Positions 36,538-46,002 of a stretch of DNA of 64,000 nt are shown here, one piece after another. Where the stretch lies: the NCBI RefSeq assembly GCF_003014755.1, contig NZ_PYAW01000001.1, forward strand, positions 1,488,001 through 1,552,000, written 5' to 3'. This stretch comes from Chitinophaga niastensis. Lineage in GTDB: Bacteria; Bacteroidota; Bacteroidia; Chitinophagales; Chitinophagaceae. A program made the translations under genes and the position numbers. The notes under the pieces are model-generated. The model searched no databases, was not told the DNA's origin, and saw only the letters and a program-made list of their open reading frames with translations. Position 1 is the stretch's first letter; every line of letters begins with the position of its first letter.

Positions 36538-37056
36538 ATGCTGGAGCTCCAAACATTTGAAGCATTATTTAGGGAAAACCATGCGCACTGCCTGGCCTTT
36601 GCCACTCACTATACGGGCGATCCCCACGTAGGAGAAGAGATCGTGCAACAGGTATTTCTACGGTTATGGGAGAAGCGGGATAGCATTACTATCAACGGTC
36701 CTGTAAAAGCATATTTGTTTTCCGCCATTCGTAATACCGCCATTAGTCAATGGCGCAAGGATACGGTGCGCTCGGAAAAGGAAAATGGCTATGGTAGTAG
36801 TAAGGAAGCCTCTGTTCAGGCAGGGGAAGAGGTGAGGGAGCTGGAATTATTATACCGGCAGGCGCTGGAGCGATTACCGGAACGTTGCAGGGAAGTGTTT
36901 GTACTCAGCCGGCAGCAAAATCTGAAATATGCAGAAATTGCCACGGCCATGAATATTTCCGTAAAAACGGTGGAGAACCAGATGGGTAAAGCATTGAAGA
37001 TCCTGCATAAGGAATTGAAAGAATACCTGCCTTTGCTGACAGGGCTGCTTTTTTAA
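36538..37056 (+). CDS. ECF-type RNA polymerase sigma factor
   Basis: A 172-residue ECF sigma factor of the Bacteroidota FecI-like type. Region 2 is about 8-75 (FEALFRENHAHCLAFATHYTG, EEIVQQVFLRLWEKRDSI, KAYLFSAIRNTAISQWRKD) and region 4 is about 110-165 (ALERLPERCREVFVLSRQQNLKYAEIATAMNISVKTVENQMGKAL). It should direct transcription of genes controlled by the anti-sigma factor encoded next. The ATG at 36538 gives the standard N-terminus. Its promoter lies almost on the start codon. The gene opens a cassette: sigma, FecR-like anti-sigma, TonB receptor with STN domain, DUF4249 lipoprotein. Confidence 0.92.
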   Translation: MLELQTFEALFRENHAHCLAFATHYTGDPHVGEEIVQQVFLRLWEKRDSITINGPVKAYLFSAIRNTAISQWRKDTVRSEKENGYGSSKEASVQAGEEVRELELLYRQALERLPERCREVFVLSRQQNLKYAEIATAMNISVKTVENQMGKALKILHKELKEYLPLLTGLLF

Positions 37057-37152
37057 AAATATTTCAGGAGGCGTAGGGGAATTATAATTTTCCATGCGTC
37101 TATCATTATATTACCGCCCTGCGGGCGATGACTGTAAAATCAACAACGACTG

Positions 37153-38127
37153 ATGACACCATCTTTTCCCGAAGAGGCAATGCCTGATGAGGCACTGTAC
37201 ACCTTGCTCTGCAAGTATCTGCTAAATGAAGCAGACGGGGAGGAACGTGCATGGGTGGAAGCATGGCAACTGGAGGATCCAGGTAATATGGCGCTGTTAA
37301 TGTCTTTGCGTAAAGTGCTGGATATGGCAGCTGCCAATGAAAAAATAGTAGTAGCGCATACACAGCATTCGTGGTTGCAGCTCCATGGAAAAATAGATGA
37401 TAACCCAGTATTCACAGCCATCAGGCCCAAAGTCCGCTTTATGTGGCTAAAGATAGCCGCCGTGTTGCTGATCGCTTTAAGTGCAGGTTGGTGGTTTATG
37501 ATAGGTAGTCAGCCGCAACAAACATATTCAGGCCCTGTAAAGGCAACACTACAGGATGGCAGTAGTGTGCAGTTATTGGCTGCTTCCAGGCTGGAAGTAG
37601 CCAGGGGCTTTGCCCGTAACAGAAAGGTGAGCCTCACCGGTATGGCCAGCTTTGACGTAACTGGTAATGCGGCCAACCCGTTTATTATTACACTCGGGCA
37701 TACCGAAGTAAAGGTATTGGGTACCCGCTTCACGATCAGCTATGAGCCCGGAAGAGCCGTGCTAAAGGTGCATGTAAGCAGTGGTAAAGTGATGGTAATA
37801 GATCATGACAAAGCAGATAGTGTGCTACTCACGGAAGGGATGCTGTTGCAACAGGATAACAGCCGCCCTGTTTTTCGTGTAGCCACACACGTTACTGATA
37901 TGGTAACAAGATCATTGGCTTTTAATGATACACCGCTGGAAGAAGTATTACATACTATTACAGAAGTATATGATGTAAAAGTAGAAGTAGTCAATACGGA
38001 TTTGTTGAAATTACCTGTACGTGCAAATTTCACCAGTGAATCAACAGATGATGTAATTAAATCACTGGCGCTGATGTTAAATGCCGGATACGAAAAGACT
38101 GGAGAAAGACAATATAAACTGAAGTAA
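37153..38127 (+). CDS. FecR-family anti-sigma factor
   Basis: A 324-residue FecR-like regulator. The cytosolic part (1-95) carries the sigma-binding helices (LLCKYLLNEADGEERAWVEAWQLED), followed by one membrane helix (96-118) and a periplasmic FecR domain (about 125-220, VKATLQDGSSVQLLAASRLEV, SFDVTGNAANPFIITLGHTEVKVLGTRF). A DUF4974-like C-terminal domain (about 250-324) would contact the receptor's STN domain. It holds the sigma factor inactive until the receptor reports its ligand. It follows the sigma gene by 96 nt and precedes the receptor by 114 nt. Confidence 0.92.
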   Translation: MTPSFPEEAMPDEALYTLLCKYLLNEADGEERAWVEAWQLEDPGNMALLMSLRKVLDMAAANEKIVVAHTQHSWLQLHGKIDDNPVFTAIRPKVRFMWLKIAAVLLIALSAGWWFMIGSQPQQTYSGPVKATLQDGSSVQLLAASRLEVARGFARNRKVSLTGMASFDVTGNAANPFIITLGHTEVKVLGTRFTISYEPGRAVLKVHVSSGKVMVIDHDKADSVLLTEGMLLQQDNSRPVFRVATHVTDMVTRSLAFNDTPLEEVLHTITEVYDVKVEVVNTDLLKLPVRANFTSESTDDVIKSLALMLNAGYEKTGERQYKLK

Positions 38128-38133
38128 GCTTTT

Positions 38134-38194
38134 AGCTTTTAGCAGTTAGCCTTTAGTAGTTTTATTAACTGCTAAAGGCTAACTGCTAAAAGCT
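38134..38194. repeat. 28-bp inverted repeat between anti-sigma and receptor genes
   Basis: Arms 38134-38161 and 38167-38194 pair with one mismatch around a 5-nt loop (word AGCTTTTAGCAGTTAGCC). The left arm begins 6 nt after the anti-sigma stop. It is the same family as 6538-6609 and 8649-8691. It could attenuate transcription into the receptor gene. Confidence 0.85.
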
Positions 38195-38241
38195 ATTTAT
38201 GCTTCCCCCATAACTTATCACACTTTCAATTTGACTATTTT

Positions 38242-40881
38242 ATGTCGTTAGCTGGAAAAATGCTGACGGGAATATTTATACTATGTTTCCCACTTCGCGT
38301 TTTAGGGTGGGACTGGCAAACAAGGGTAACGGTAGTAGTGAAGGATCAGCCCATGCAGGCTGTATGTGAATTACTGGAAAAGGAATACGGTATCCATTTT
38401 TCATATAGCAGAGAACTTGTCAACTTGTCCCGGAGAGTTACGGTAACAGCCTATCATCAGCGCCTCAGAAAAGTGCTGGAAGAATTGTTTGCGCCAGATG
38501 ATATTCGTTATACCCGCGTAGGAGAGCAAATAGTATTGTTGCCCGCAAAACGTAATACACACACTATCAGCGGCTATGTACAGGATGCTGTTAGTGGTGA
38601 ACGCCTTATCGGGGCTACCATCTATTCCCCTGTATTAAAACAGGGCACTACCAGCAATCAATACGGTTACTTTAGCTTAACCACCGTAAAAGATACCAGT
38701 AGCCTGATCATCTCTTACATAGGCTATAGCCCTTTATTCCAAACGGTTTCCTGTTCGGGAGATAAAATGATTACTACCTCATTGCAGCCGCTGGGCAGTT
38801 TAAAAGAAGTGGTGATCAGTGCCACAGAAAAAAGTAAACTGCAGGATCAAACGCAAATGAGTAAGGTAAATCTTGCCATGTCGGAAGTACAGTCCATGCC
38901 CAAATTATTGGGAGAGTCTGATGTGATGCGCACGCTGCAATCCTTGCCAGGTGTAAGCAGTGGCATGGATGGCGCAGGTGGTATGCATGTGCGTGGTGGT
39001 AGTCCGGATCAGAACCTGATCCTCATGGATGGTACACCTGTATTTAATTTCTCTCATTTTTTCGGTGTGTATTCTTTGCTGAATGCCGATGTGGTAAAAA
39101 CAACGGATCTCTATAAAGGCGCTTTCCCGGCGCGTTTTGGCGGAAGACTATCCTCTATCGTGGATATTGCTACGAAAGATGGTGATATGAAAGCTTATCA
39201 TGGTGATGTGTCTATTGGCCTCATTGCAGCTAAATTCAACCTGGAGGGGCCTATTGTAAAGGATAAAACCTCTTTCCTGGTATCGGCCCGCCGTTCCTAT
39301 CCGGATTTGATTTTTAATGCCATGTTGCAATCGGAAAAATCACTGGGCAACAATGGTGCTTTCAAAGCCTTTTTTTATGATTTTAATGCCAAGATCAATC
39401 ATATTTTTTCGCCTAAAGACCGTCTCTTTCTGAGCTTTTATAAAGGAGAAGATAATATACTGCTTAAACAAACAAGCGGCGACACTACTAACGTTAACGA
39501 TCCTACGAAGTTGCAGGCTGAAAGCAGTAAATTTCAGCTGGGATGGGGCAACACCGTTGCAGCATTGCGTTGGAACCATATTTACGGACCACAGTTATTT
39601 TCCAATGTAACGTTGAATTATTCGCAATATGCATTTTCTACGGAGTATGCATATAAGTATACTATTCCCGCTTATGGTGAGCGGTCGGATATCTACGGTA
39701 AGTATTACTCCCGTATGGAGAACGGTGGTGCTAAAATAGATTTTGATTATCGTCCTGCGCCGCATCATGGGATACGCTTTGGTGCCACCGCTACCATGCA
39801 TTATTTTAAGCCGGGGATGTCATTTTTTGAAGATAAGAATAGTGTGGTGAAACCGCTCGATACCGCAGATCTTGCCATGCGCGTTACAGGAATGGAAATG
39901 TCTTTGTATGTAGAAGATGACTGGGAAGTGCGGCCAGGCCTGTATGCCAATTTAGGTGTACATGCTTCCGGATTCCTGGTGGAAGGACGTTTTTATCATT
40001 CCCTGCAGCCACGGATGGGCATACGGTATATGTTGCCCCGCAATTGGGCTGTAAAGGCTGCCTATACGCACATGAACCAATACATTCATCTGTTGTCCAA
40101 CAACGGTACCACTTTACCCACTGATATCTGGGTGCCTTCCACCCAGCGGGTAGCGCCTATGTTTTCCACACAGCTGGCTATTGGTGTAGCTAAAACTTCT
40201 GCTAATATGAAGTTTGAGTTTTCGCTGGAAGGCTATTTCAAATCTATGCATAACATGATTGAAAATAAGAGTACGGATGTTGTGTACCAGGATGTAGTAA
40301 GATGGGATGAAAATGTAACTATCGGGAAAGGCTGGAGCTATGGTGGCGAGGTGATGATACAAAAGAAAAAAGGAAATACCACCGGGTGGATTGGCTATAC
40401 GCTGGCATGGTCTACACGTCGTTTCCCGGATATCAATAATGGTGAGATCTTCCCATATAAATACGATCACCGGCACGATATTGAAGTGGTGCTGATACAA
40501 AAGCTGGGTAAGCACTGGGAGCTGTCTGCTTCCTGGCATTATACTACCGGATCGCCCATTACCCTGCCGGTGGCCAGCTACCATGGCATCGATAATGCCT
40601 CTCCATGGGACCCGGGTACAAATACCGGTTCTATTGACAGATTTGATAAACGCTATAATTACAGAACCGCAGATGTGCACCGGCTGGATGCCGGGATCAC
40701 CTATAGCAAGCAGAAGAAACGCTACCGTAAAAGCTGGAACCTGAGTGTATTTAACGTGTATAATCAGCAAAATCCTTTCTTCTATTATATGAAAAAGGAT
40801 GTGGCTGATCAACAGCGTTATCTGACTAAAGTAACGATACTACCTATATTACCCAGTATCACTTATTCGATAAAATTTTAA
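38242..40881 (+). CDS. TonB-dependent receptor with STN signalling domain
   Basis: An 879-residue outer-membrane transducer. Domains: signal peptide, STN/secretin domain (about 35-100, MQAVCELLEKEYGIHFSY, RKVLEELFAPDDIRYTRVGEQIVLLP), CarboxypepD_reg-like domain (about 105-185, ISGYVQDAVSGERLIGATIY), plug (about 215-310, ESDVMRTLQSLPGVSS, VRGGSPDQNLILMDG) and barrel, ending in SITYSIKF. It is not SusC-like in its plug motifs. The STN domain fits signalling through the upstream FecR-like protein to the ECF sigma factor. The ligand is unknown. It precedes a DUF4249 lipoprotein by 10 nt, a standard pairing. Confidence 0.92.
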   Translation: MSLAGKMLTGIFILCFPLRVLGWDWQTRVTVVVKDQPMQAVCELLEKEYGIHFSYSRELVNLSRRVTVTAYHQRLRKVLEELFAPDDIRYTRVGEQIVLLPAKRNTHTISGYVQDAVSGERLIGATIYSPVLKQGTTSNQYGYFSLTTVKDTSSLIISYIGYSPLFQTVSCSGDKMITTSLQPLGSLKEVVISATEKSKLQDQTQMSKVNLAMSEVQSMPKLLGESDVMRTLQSLPGVSSGMDGAGGMHVRGGSPDQNLILMDGTPVFNFSHFFGVYSLLNADVVKTTDLYKGAFPARFGGRLSSIVDIATKDGDMKAYHGDVSIGLIAAKFNLEGPIVKDKTSFLVSARRSYPDLIFNAMLQSEKSLGNNGAFKAFFYDFNAKINHIFSPKDRLFLSFYKGEDNILLKQTSGDTTNVNDPTKLQAESSKFQLGWGNTVAALRWNHIYGPQLFSNVTLNYSQYAFSTEYAYKYTIPAYGERSDIYGKYYSRMENGGAKIDFDYRPAPHHGIRFGATATMHYFKPGMSFFEDKNSVVKPLDTADLAMRVTGMEMSLYVEDDWEVRPGLYANLGVHASGFLVEGRFYHSLQPRMGIRYMLPRNWAVKAAYTHMNQYIHLLSNNGTTLPTDIWVPSTQRVAPMFSTQLAIGVAKTSANMKFEFSLEGYFKSMHNMIENKSTDVVYQDVVRWDENVTIGKGWSYGGEVMIQKKKGNTTGWIGYTLAWSTRRFPDINNGEIFPYKYDHRHDIEVVLIQKLGKHWELSASWHYTTGSPITLPVASYHGIDNASPWDPGTNTGSIDRFDKRYNYRTADVHRLDAGITYSKQKKRYRKSWNLSVFNVYNQQNPFFYYMKKDVADQQRYLTKVTILPILPSITYSIKF

Positions 40882-40891
40882 AGAGAGATAT

Positions 40892-41746
40892 ATGCAGAAT
40901 GTTTTCGTATATGCGGCATTGTTAGTATTATTTTTCTGTAGTTGTGAAAAACGGGTAGATATAAAGCTACCATATGATGGAGATAAGATAGTGGTGAACA
41001 GCCTTATTCAGCCGGACAGTGTGATCTATATAAGAGTTACGCGGAGCGTGCCTTCCAATGTATATGATGATAACGGTTTTACAGAAATCACGAATGCTGC
41101 GGTAACGCTGGAGGAAAATGGCGTAGTCCTTACTCCGTTGCAATGGCAGGAGATTAAGGGGCATGGGTATTTTGTTTCTACACAAAAGGCCATACTGGGC
41201 AAACAGTATACTGTCCGTGTTGCTGCTGCAGGGATGCAGCCGGTAATGGCTACTGATACCCTGCCTGCGGCACCGGATGTAAGCATGGCCGCTGCACAGC
41301 GCAACAGTAGCAGGGTGCGGTTTACGCTTAAAGACCGTCCGGATGCAGCCGATTTTTATCGTATCCGCATTTTCGCCTATGGCCCGGATGGGCAGCCGGA
41401 TACGTTGCGGCTTTTCCGCCTGGACCCCTCCTTTAATAACAACATGGTAGACTTCTTTACCAGTGGCAGCAATAGCAGCCTCATTATGAATGATGCCCGC
41501 TTCAATGGTAAAGAAGTAAATTTTGTGTTACAGACACAGGACCCAATTGCCAACACCACTCAGCTGATGGTAGAAGTAAGTACGCTTACCAACGATGCTT
41601 ACCAGTATTTTAAAGCGGTATCAGCACAAGAGAGGAATGGTGGTACTATTATAACAGAGCCCGTGCGTGTGTTTACAAATGTGTCTAATGGTTATGGCAT
41701 AGTTGCCGGCATAAATACAAAAAGAATGACGTTTAAAGTTGAATAG
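40892..41746 (+). CDS. DUF4249 lipoprotein, receptor partner
   Basis: A 284-residue protein with a lipoprotein signal (LLVLFFCSC, Cys18 likely). DUF4249 features: CEKRVDIKLPYDGDKIVVNSLIQPD, NAAVTLEENG, a beta-rich middle part and a C-terminal VFTNVSNGYGIVAGI segment. DUF4249 proteins almost always follow TonB receptors of the type encoded just upstream and are thought to be surface partners in ligand capture. The gap is 10 nt, so the two are co-transcribed. It converges with the small gene at 41756. Confidence 0.88.
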   Translation: MQNVFVYAALLVLFFCSCEKRVDIKLPYDGDKIVVNSLIQPDSVIYIRVTRSVPSNVYDDNGFTEITNAAVTLEENGVVLTPLQWQEIKGHGYFVSTQKAILGKQYTVRVAAAGMQPVMATDTLPAAPDVSMAAAQRNSSRVRFTLKDRPDAADFYRIRIFAYGPDGQPDTLRLFRLDPSFNNNMVDFFTSGSNSSLIMNDARFNGKEVNFVLQTQDPIANTTQLMVEVSTLTNDAYQYFKAVSAQERNGGTIITEPVRVFTNVSNGYGIVAGINTKRMTFKVE

Positions 41747-41755
41747 CCGGTTTTT

Positions 41756-42013
41756 CTATAGATAATCATCCGCATCCCTGCCATAAATAGCGCTGTTAAT
41801 ATCAATGGCCATTTTAACGGCATGCTTGATAATTACGCTGTTGAGTTCTTTGTGGAACTTTGCTTCCATGTTGTTTATAACGGGATAATGTTCCTCCGCC
41901 AGTTGACGGGCAGCGGCTATGAGCCCGTCCTGCATGTTTACAATTTTAATCTGTTCCTGCATAGTTTCCTGATACAATGGCGACAAAGGATCCAGTAGTT
42001 CATCCCAGTCCAT
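41756..42013 (-). CDS. Small hypothetical protein
   Basis: An 85-residue protein from the likely start MDWDELLDPLSPLYQE (42013). An upstream Met at 42043 adds ten basic residues and is less likely. It is helical, acidic at the N-terminus and lacks a signal peptide or known motif (MEAKFHKELNSVIIKHAVKMAIDI in two parts). The function is not recognised. It converges with the DUF4249 gene (9 nt between stops). Codon use looks normal for the region. Confidence 0.6.
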   Translation of the reverse strand: MDWDELLDPLSPLYQETMQEQIKIVNMQDGLIAAARQLAEEHYPVINNMEAKFHKELNSVIIKHAVKMAIDINSAIYGRDADDYL

Positions 42014-42052
42014 GAGTAATGGTTTTAGTTTTCCCCTTAACACATAATTGAT

Positions 42053-42314
42053 AAATTAGTTGCACTACGAACTAATTTTTTTTAAGATTTTCCGAATCCT
42101 CTTCCGGATATAGGTAAACAACATCTTTTCCCTTTTGCGTAAGTCGTTTTCCTGATCCGATCTTTCCCGTAATATTTCTCCCTTTACATTTGTGGTATGT
42201 ATTTGATACCCCGGCGTATATAGCTATACATAAAGCATCTGTTGTTTGCAACTACCATTTTAGTGTAAAGAGTGATGAAAATAAGTCCTGACAGCGGCCG
42301 CACACCGGCCGCTG
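42053..42314. other. Gap with two hairpins upstream of the DUF6686-like gene
   Basis: A 9-bp inverted repeat AAATTAGTT/AACTAATTT (42053-42061, 42070-42078) followed by T8, and a GC-rich 9-bp hairpin CAGCGGCCG/CGGCCGCTG (42292-42300, 42306-42314) that lies 28 nt before the ATG at 42343. TACATTTG at 42185-42192 fits the -7 consensus but lacks a clear -33, so it is a possible promoter for the gene at 42343. Confidence 0.45.
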
Positions 42315-42342
42315 AAGGCACTAACCCACCAATCCATAAACT

Positions 42343-42681
42343 ATGTGTAATTACCAGACATTATATCACGGCGCAGCCGGATATGTAATCCGCTGTCCGC
42401 ATTGTAAAGGCGTGCAACTTGCTTTTGGAACTTCGGTTGTTAATCTCGCCCATGCTGAATTTGAGTGCTTTAAAAAAATGGTCACCCGGCTGGCGGATGA
42501 CCATTACAACTCAACAGAAAATGAAAAATTAATTTGTTTGCCTTTACCAGCTGATCATGTGATGATGTTGCTTACTCCCAAAGAATTAACAACACTCGCC
42601 CGTATGACTTCAGAAGTCCAGGCATTGCTTGATGCATACGACATCCTGGAAATGCCTTCCGGTTCCTTCAGGGCGGATTAA
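42343..42681 (+). CDS. Small conserved protein, DUF6686-like
   Basis: A 112-residue protein with an N-terminal Cys-rich start ([18 protein letters not shown], then [16 protein letters not shown]), including a CxxC pair at about 18-21 that may bind metal. The rest is helical. It resembles a Bacteroidota family of unknown function (DUF6686 is my recollection). The stop overlaps the stop of the convergent gadB gene by 4 nt. Confidence 0.75.
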   Translation: MCNYQTLYHGAAGYVIRCPHCKGVQLAFGTSVVNLAHAEFECFKKMVTRLADDHYNSTENEKLICLPLPADHVMMLLTPKELTTLARMTSEVQALLDAYDILEMPSGSFRAD

Positions 42682-44066
42682 TGATGGAATCCGCCACCCT
42701 CAGTCTGTGTAAGGGATTTGTTTACAGGATTTTCTTCAAAGTGTTTTACGCAACGGGTGTAATCATCGATGAGCAGATCTGCCATATCCCTGCTAAATCC
42801 ATGACGGATCAATACACGTTGTACTACAATATCTTTAGCATCACCGGTGAGTGGATAAGAAGCAATCTGCCATCCACGGGAACGGATCTTATCTGTAATA
42901 TCATATAGTGAGAAACCGTGTTCGCCTGGTTTTAAAGTCCAGCATGCTCCCGGTAAGCCACCATGGCCACCGTACAGGATGTCGAAATGCCCCAGTTTTT
43001 TAATGGCTGCTGCAATGTAAGCAGCATGATCCAGGCAGGCTTGTTGCAATTTCGTATATCCATCTTTTCCGTGACGAAGCAGGTTGTAATATTGCGCTAC
43101 AATTTGTCCGCCGGGACGGGAGAAATTCAGTGCAAAGGTGGGCATATCTCCACCTAAATAATCTACCCTGAAAACCAGTTCTTCCGGCAGATCTTCTTTT
43201 TCACGCCAGATAACCCAACCCACACCAAGTGGACTCAGACCATATTTGTGGCCGGATGCATTGATGGATTTTACACGTGGAATGCGAAAATCCCATTCCA
43301 GCCCAGGAGTAATAAAGGGTGCTATAAACCCGCCACTGGCGGCATCTACGTGGATAGGAATGTCCCATCCTTTTTCTTTTTGCAATTTATCCAATGCATG
43401 TGCAATGGCTGCTACCGGTTCATATCTCAATGTGAAAGTAACCCCCAGCGTTGGTACTACACCGATAGTATTTTCATCAGCTAGTTCCAGTACTTTTTCC
43501 GGTGTTAATTCATAACGGCCATGCTCCATCCCTACTTCTCGTAATTCCACATCGAAGTACCTGGCAAATTTATGCCAGCAAACCTGCACTGCACCACAAA
43601 TAAGATTGGGTTTATCTGTTGATTTACCTTCTTTCTGTCTTCTTTTGCGCCACTGCCATTTTAATGCGAGGCCTCCCAGCATCGCTGCTTCGCTGGATCC
43701 TGTAGTGCTGCAACCTATGGTGCTGGCACTCTCCGGCGAGTTAAACAAATGGGCGAGGATATGTACGCACCGGTTTTCAATCTCCGCTGTTTGAGGATAT
43801 TCATCCTTGTCGATCATATTTTTATCAAGGCATTCATCCATTAATTTGTGTACATATTCATCCAGCCATGTTTGACAAAAAGTGGCCAGGTTCATTCTGG
43901 AATTACCATCCAGCATTAATTCATCATGTACCAGGTGATACACTGTGCGCATGTCCTGCGCATCGGCCGGCATCTTGTATTTAGGAATACTTTCGGTACT
44001 GTCGGCGGAAGCATACAAACCTAAACGGGAATTATCATTTTCTTTCTTTTTGATAAATAATGGCAT
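42678..44066 (-). CDS. gadB: Glutamate decarboxylase
   Basis: A 462-residue PLP-dependent glutamate decarboxylase. Motifs: [67 protein letters not shown] and the PLP lysine in [16 protein letters not shown]. The C-terminus ends in GGGFHH, comparable with the terminal histidine of E. coli GadB that closes the active site at neutral pH. It converts glutamate to GABA and CO2, consuming a proton. Divergent from an AspT-type antiporter and close to a secreted glutaminase, it is likely part of an acid-resistance or energy-generating module. Confidence 0.94.
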   Translation of the reverse strand: MPLFIKKKENDNSRLGLYASADSTESIPKYKMPADAQDMRTVYHLVHDELMLDGNSRMNLATFCQTWLDEYVHKLMDECLDKNMIDKDEYPQTAEIENRCVHILAHLFNSPESASTIGCSTTGSSEAAMLGGLALKWQWRKRRQKEGKSTDKPNLICGAVQVCWHKFARYFDVELREVGMEHGRYELTPEKVLELADENTIGVVPTLGVTFTLRYEPVAAIAHALDKLQKEKGWDIPIHVDAASGGFIAPFITPGLEWDFRIPRVKSINASGHKYGLSPLGVGWVIWREKEDLPEELVFRVDYLGGDMPTFALNFSRPGGQIVAQYYNLLRHGKDGYTKLQQACLDHAAYIAAAIKKLGHFDILYGGHGGLPGACWTLKPGEHGFSLYDITDKIRSRGWQIASYPLTGDAKDIVVQRVLIRHGFSRDMADLLIDDYTRCVKHFEENPVNKSLTQTEGGGFHH

Positions 44067-44257
44067 AACAAAAAGGGCTTAAATGTGAGGAAATTCTTTT
44101 GATGGTTAACAAATGGAGTAGATACTTGTTCGGCTATCTCCTGAAATTCATAATGACCTATGTAAATTGACTATATCTGAACAAATCAGGAATTGCCCGT
44201 GTTACCTATAACAACCATGATTATTGCTTTTTTCTTCCTCTCATAATCTTAATATAA

Positions 44258-45961
44258 ATGAACTGGTTACACCATACATTCCAGGAATACCCTGAGTTAG
44301 CCATCTTTCTTACACTGGCAGCAGGTTTTTATATTGGTAATATCCGGGTGGGTAAATTTTCGTTAGGATCCGTAACTGGTGTGTTGTTAATGGGGGTATT
44401 GGTGGGGCAAATGAACATTGCTATTTCCGCTAACGTAAAAGCTGTTTTTTTCCTGCTATTTTTGTTCGCCGTAGGCTATAGTGTGGGGCCACAGTTTTTC
44501 CGCGGACTCAAAAAAGATGGATTGCCGCAGGTGTTATTTGCCGTATTAATGTGCCTGGTGTGTTTGGTAGCGCCCTGGTTATTGTCGTTGATGATGGGCT
44601 ATAACGTAGGCCAGGCTGCAGGTTTGATTGCCGGCTCCCAAACTATTTCCGCTGTGATGGGAGTAGCAGCAGATACTATTAACCAGGTGAATATATCCGC
44701 AGATCAGAAACAAATGCTGATTAATTCTATGCCGGTATGTTATGCGGTGTCTTATATATTTGGTACGGCAGGTTCAGCATGGCTGTTATCCAGTATGGCG
44801 CCACTTATGCTGGGTGGTATTGATAAAGTGAGAGCTGCCTGTAAAGAGCTGGAAAAAACCATGGGAGCCGGAGATCCGACACAGGACCCTGGTATGCGTT
44901 CTGCTTTTATCCAGGTTACATTCAGAGCTTATATGATAGGCCCGCAATCTATTGCTACAGGTAAATCTGTTCAGCAACTGGAAGCAGAATTACTGCAACG
45001 GGATCATCGTTTATTTGTGGAACGTATCCGTAAAACAGATAAGAAAATTATAGAGGCTACACCTGATTATATCATTCAGCGCGGAGATGAAATTGTGCTG
45101 AGCGGCCGGAGAGAATTTATTTTAGGAGAAGAACAGGGTATCGGCGCGGAGATTGCAGATGTTGACCTGCTGAATTTTCCAGTGGAAAATGTAATGGTAT
45201 TTGTGACGAATAAAAATGTGGTTGGTAAAACAATAAGAGACCTGCGCACAAAAGAATTTATGCATGGCATACCAATACAAAGTATCAAGCGTGCCGGCAT
45301 TTTTATGCCTGTTTATCCGGATACCATATTGGAAAAAGGCGATTATATGGAGTTGGTAGGCTATAAAAAAGATATGGAAAGAGCCATGGCACAAATTGGT
45401 TATGGTGATATTCCAACAGATAAAACAGATATGGTATTTGTGGGCGCGGGTATTGTATTAGGTGGCTTGGTAGGTGCTATGAGCATGAAAGTAGGTGGTG
45501 TTCCGCTCAGCTTAAGTACCAGTGGCGGCGCGCTGATCATGGGACTGGTATTTGGCTGGTTACGCGCTGTACATCCTACGTTTGGCAGAATCCCTGAACC
45601 AGCATTGTGGGTCATGAATAATGTTGGGTTAAATACTTTCATCGCAGTGGTGGGTATCACTGCCGGGCCAAGCTTTGTGGCCGGATTCAAAGAAGTCGGC
45701 TGGAGCCTTTTCGTGGTGGGCATTGCAGCTACTACCTTGCCGTTGCTGGTTGGTGTATTAATGGGTAAATATATATTCAAGTTCCATCCGGCGCTTATAC
45801 TGGGCTGCACTGCAGGCGCCAGAACCACCACTGCTGCACTTTCTGCTATTCAGGAGGAAGTACAAAGCAAATTGCCTGCATTGGGCTATACTATTACTTA
45901 TGCAGTAGGAAATACCTTATTGATTATCTGGGGAGTAGTGATTGTTTTGCTGATGACCTAA
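44258..45961 (+). CDS. AspT/YidE-family antiporter with two TrkA-C domains
   Basis: A 567-residue membrane protein with the AspT-type layout: about six helices (1-175), two cytosolic TrkA-C (RCK_C) domains (about 205-290, [14 protein letters not shown] and [13 protein letters not shown]; about 300-385, [25 protein letters not shown]), then a second helical half. The two halves share the [14 protein letters not shown] and [13 protein letters not shown] signature type. AspT exchanges aspartate for alanine in Tetragenococcus, paired with an aspartate decarboxylase. Here the divergent neighbour is gadB, so glutamate/GABA exchange is the natural hypothesis (inference). Confidence 0.88.
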   Translation: MNWLHHTFQEYPELAIFLTLAAGFYIGNIRVGKFSLGSVTGVLLMGVLVGQMNIAISANVKAVFFLLFLFAVGYSVGPQFFRGLKKDGLPQVLFAVLMCLVCLVAPWLLSLMMGYNVGQAAGLIAGSQTISAVMGVAADTINQVNISADQKQMLINSMPVCYAVSYIFGTAGSAWLLSSMAPLMLGGIDKVRAACKELEKTMGAGDPTQDPGMRSAFIQVTFRAYMIGPQSIATGKSVQQLEAELLQRDHRLFVERIRKTDKKIIEATPDYIIQRGDEIVLSGRREFILGEEQGIGAEIADVDLLNFPVENVMVFVTNKNVVGKTIRDLRTKEFMHGIPIQSIKRAGIFMPVYPDTILEKGDYMELVGYKKDMERAMAQIGYGDIPTDKTDMVFVGAGIVLGGLVGAMSMKVGGVPLSLSTSGGALIMGLVFGWLRAVHPTFGRIPEPALWVMNNVGLNTFIAVVGITAGPSFVAGFKEVGWSLFVVGIAATTLPLLVGVLMGKYIFKFHPALILGCTAGARTTTAALSAIQEEVQSKLPALGYTITYAVGNTLLIIWGVVIVLLMT

Positions 45962-46002
45962 CATACCCTATCAGAAATATTTCATTATAAATCAGATCCA
46001 TC

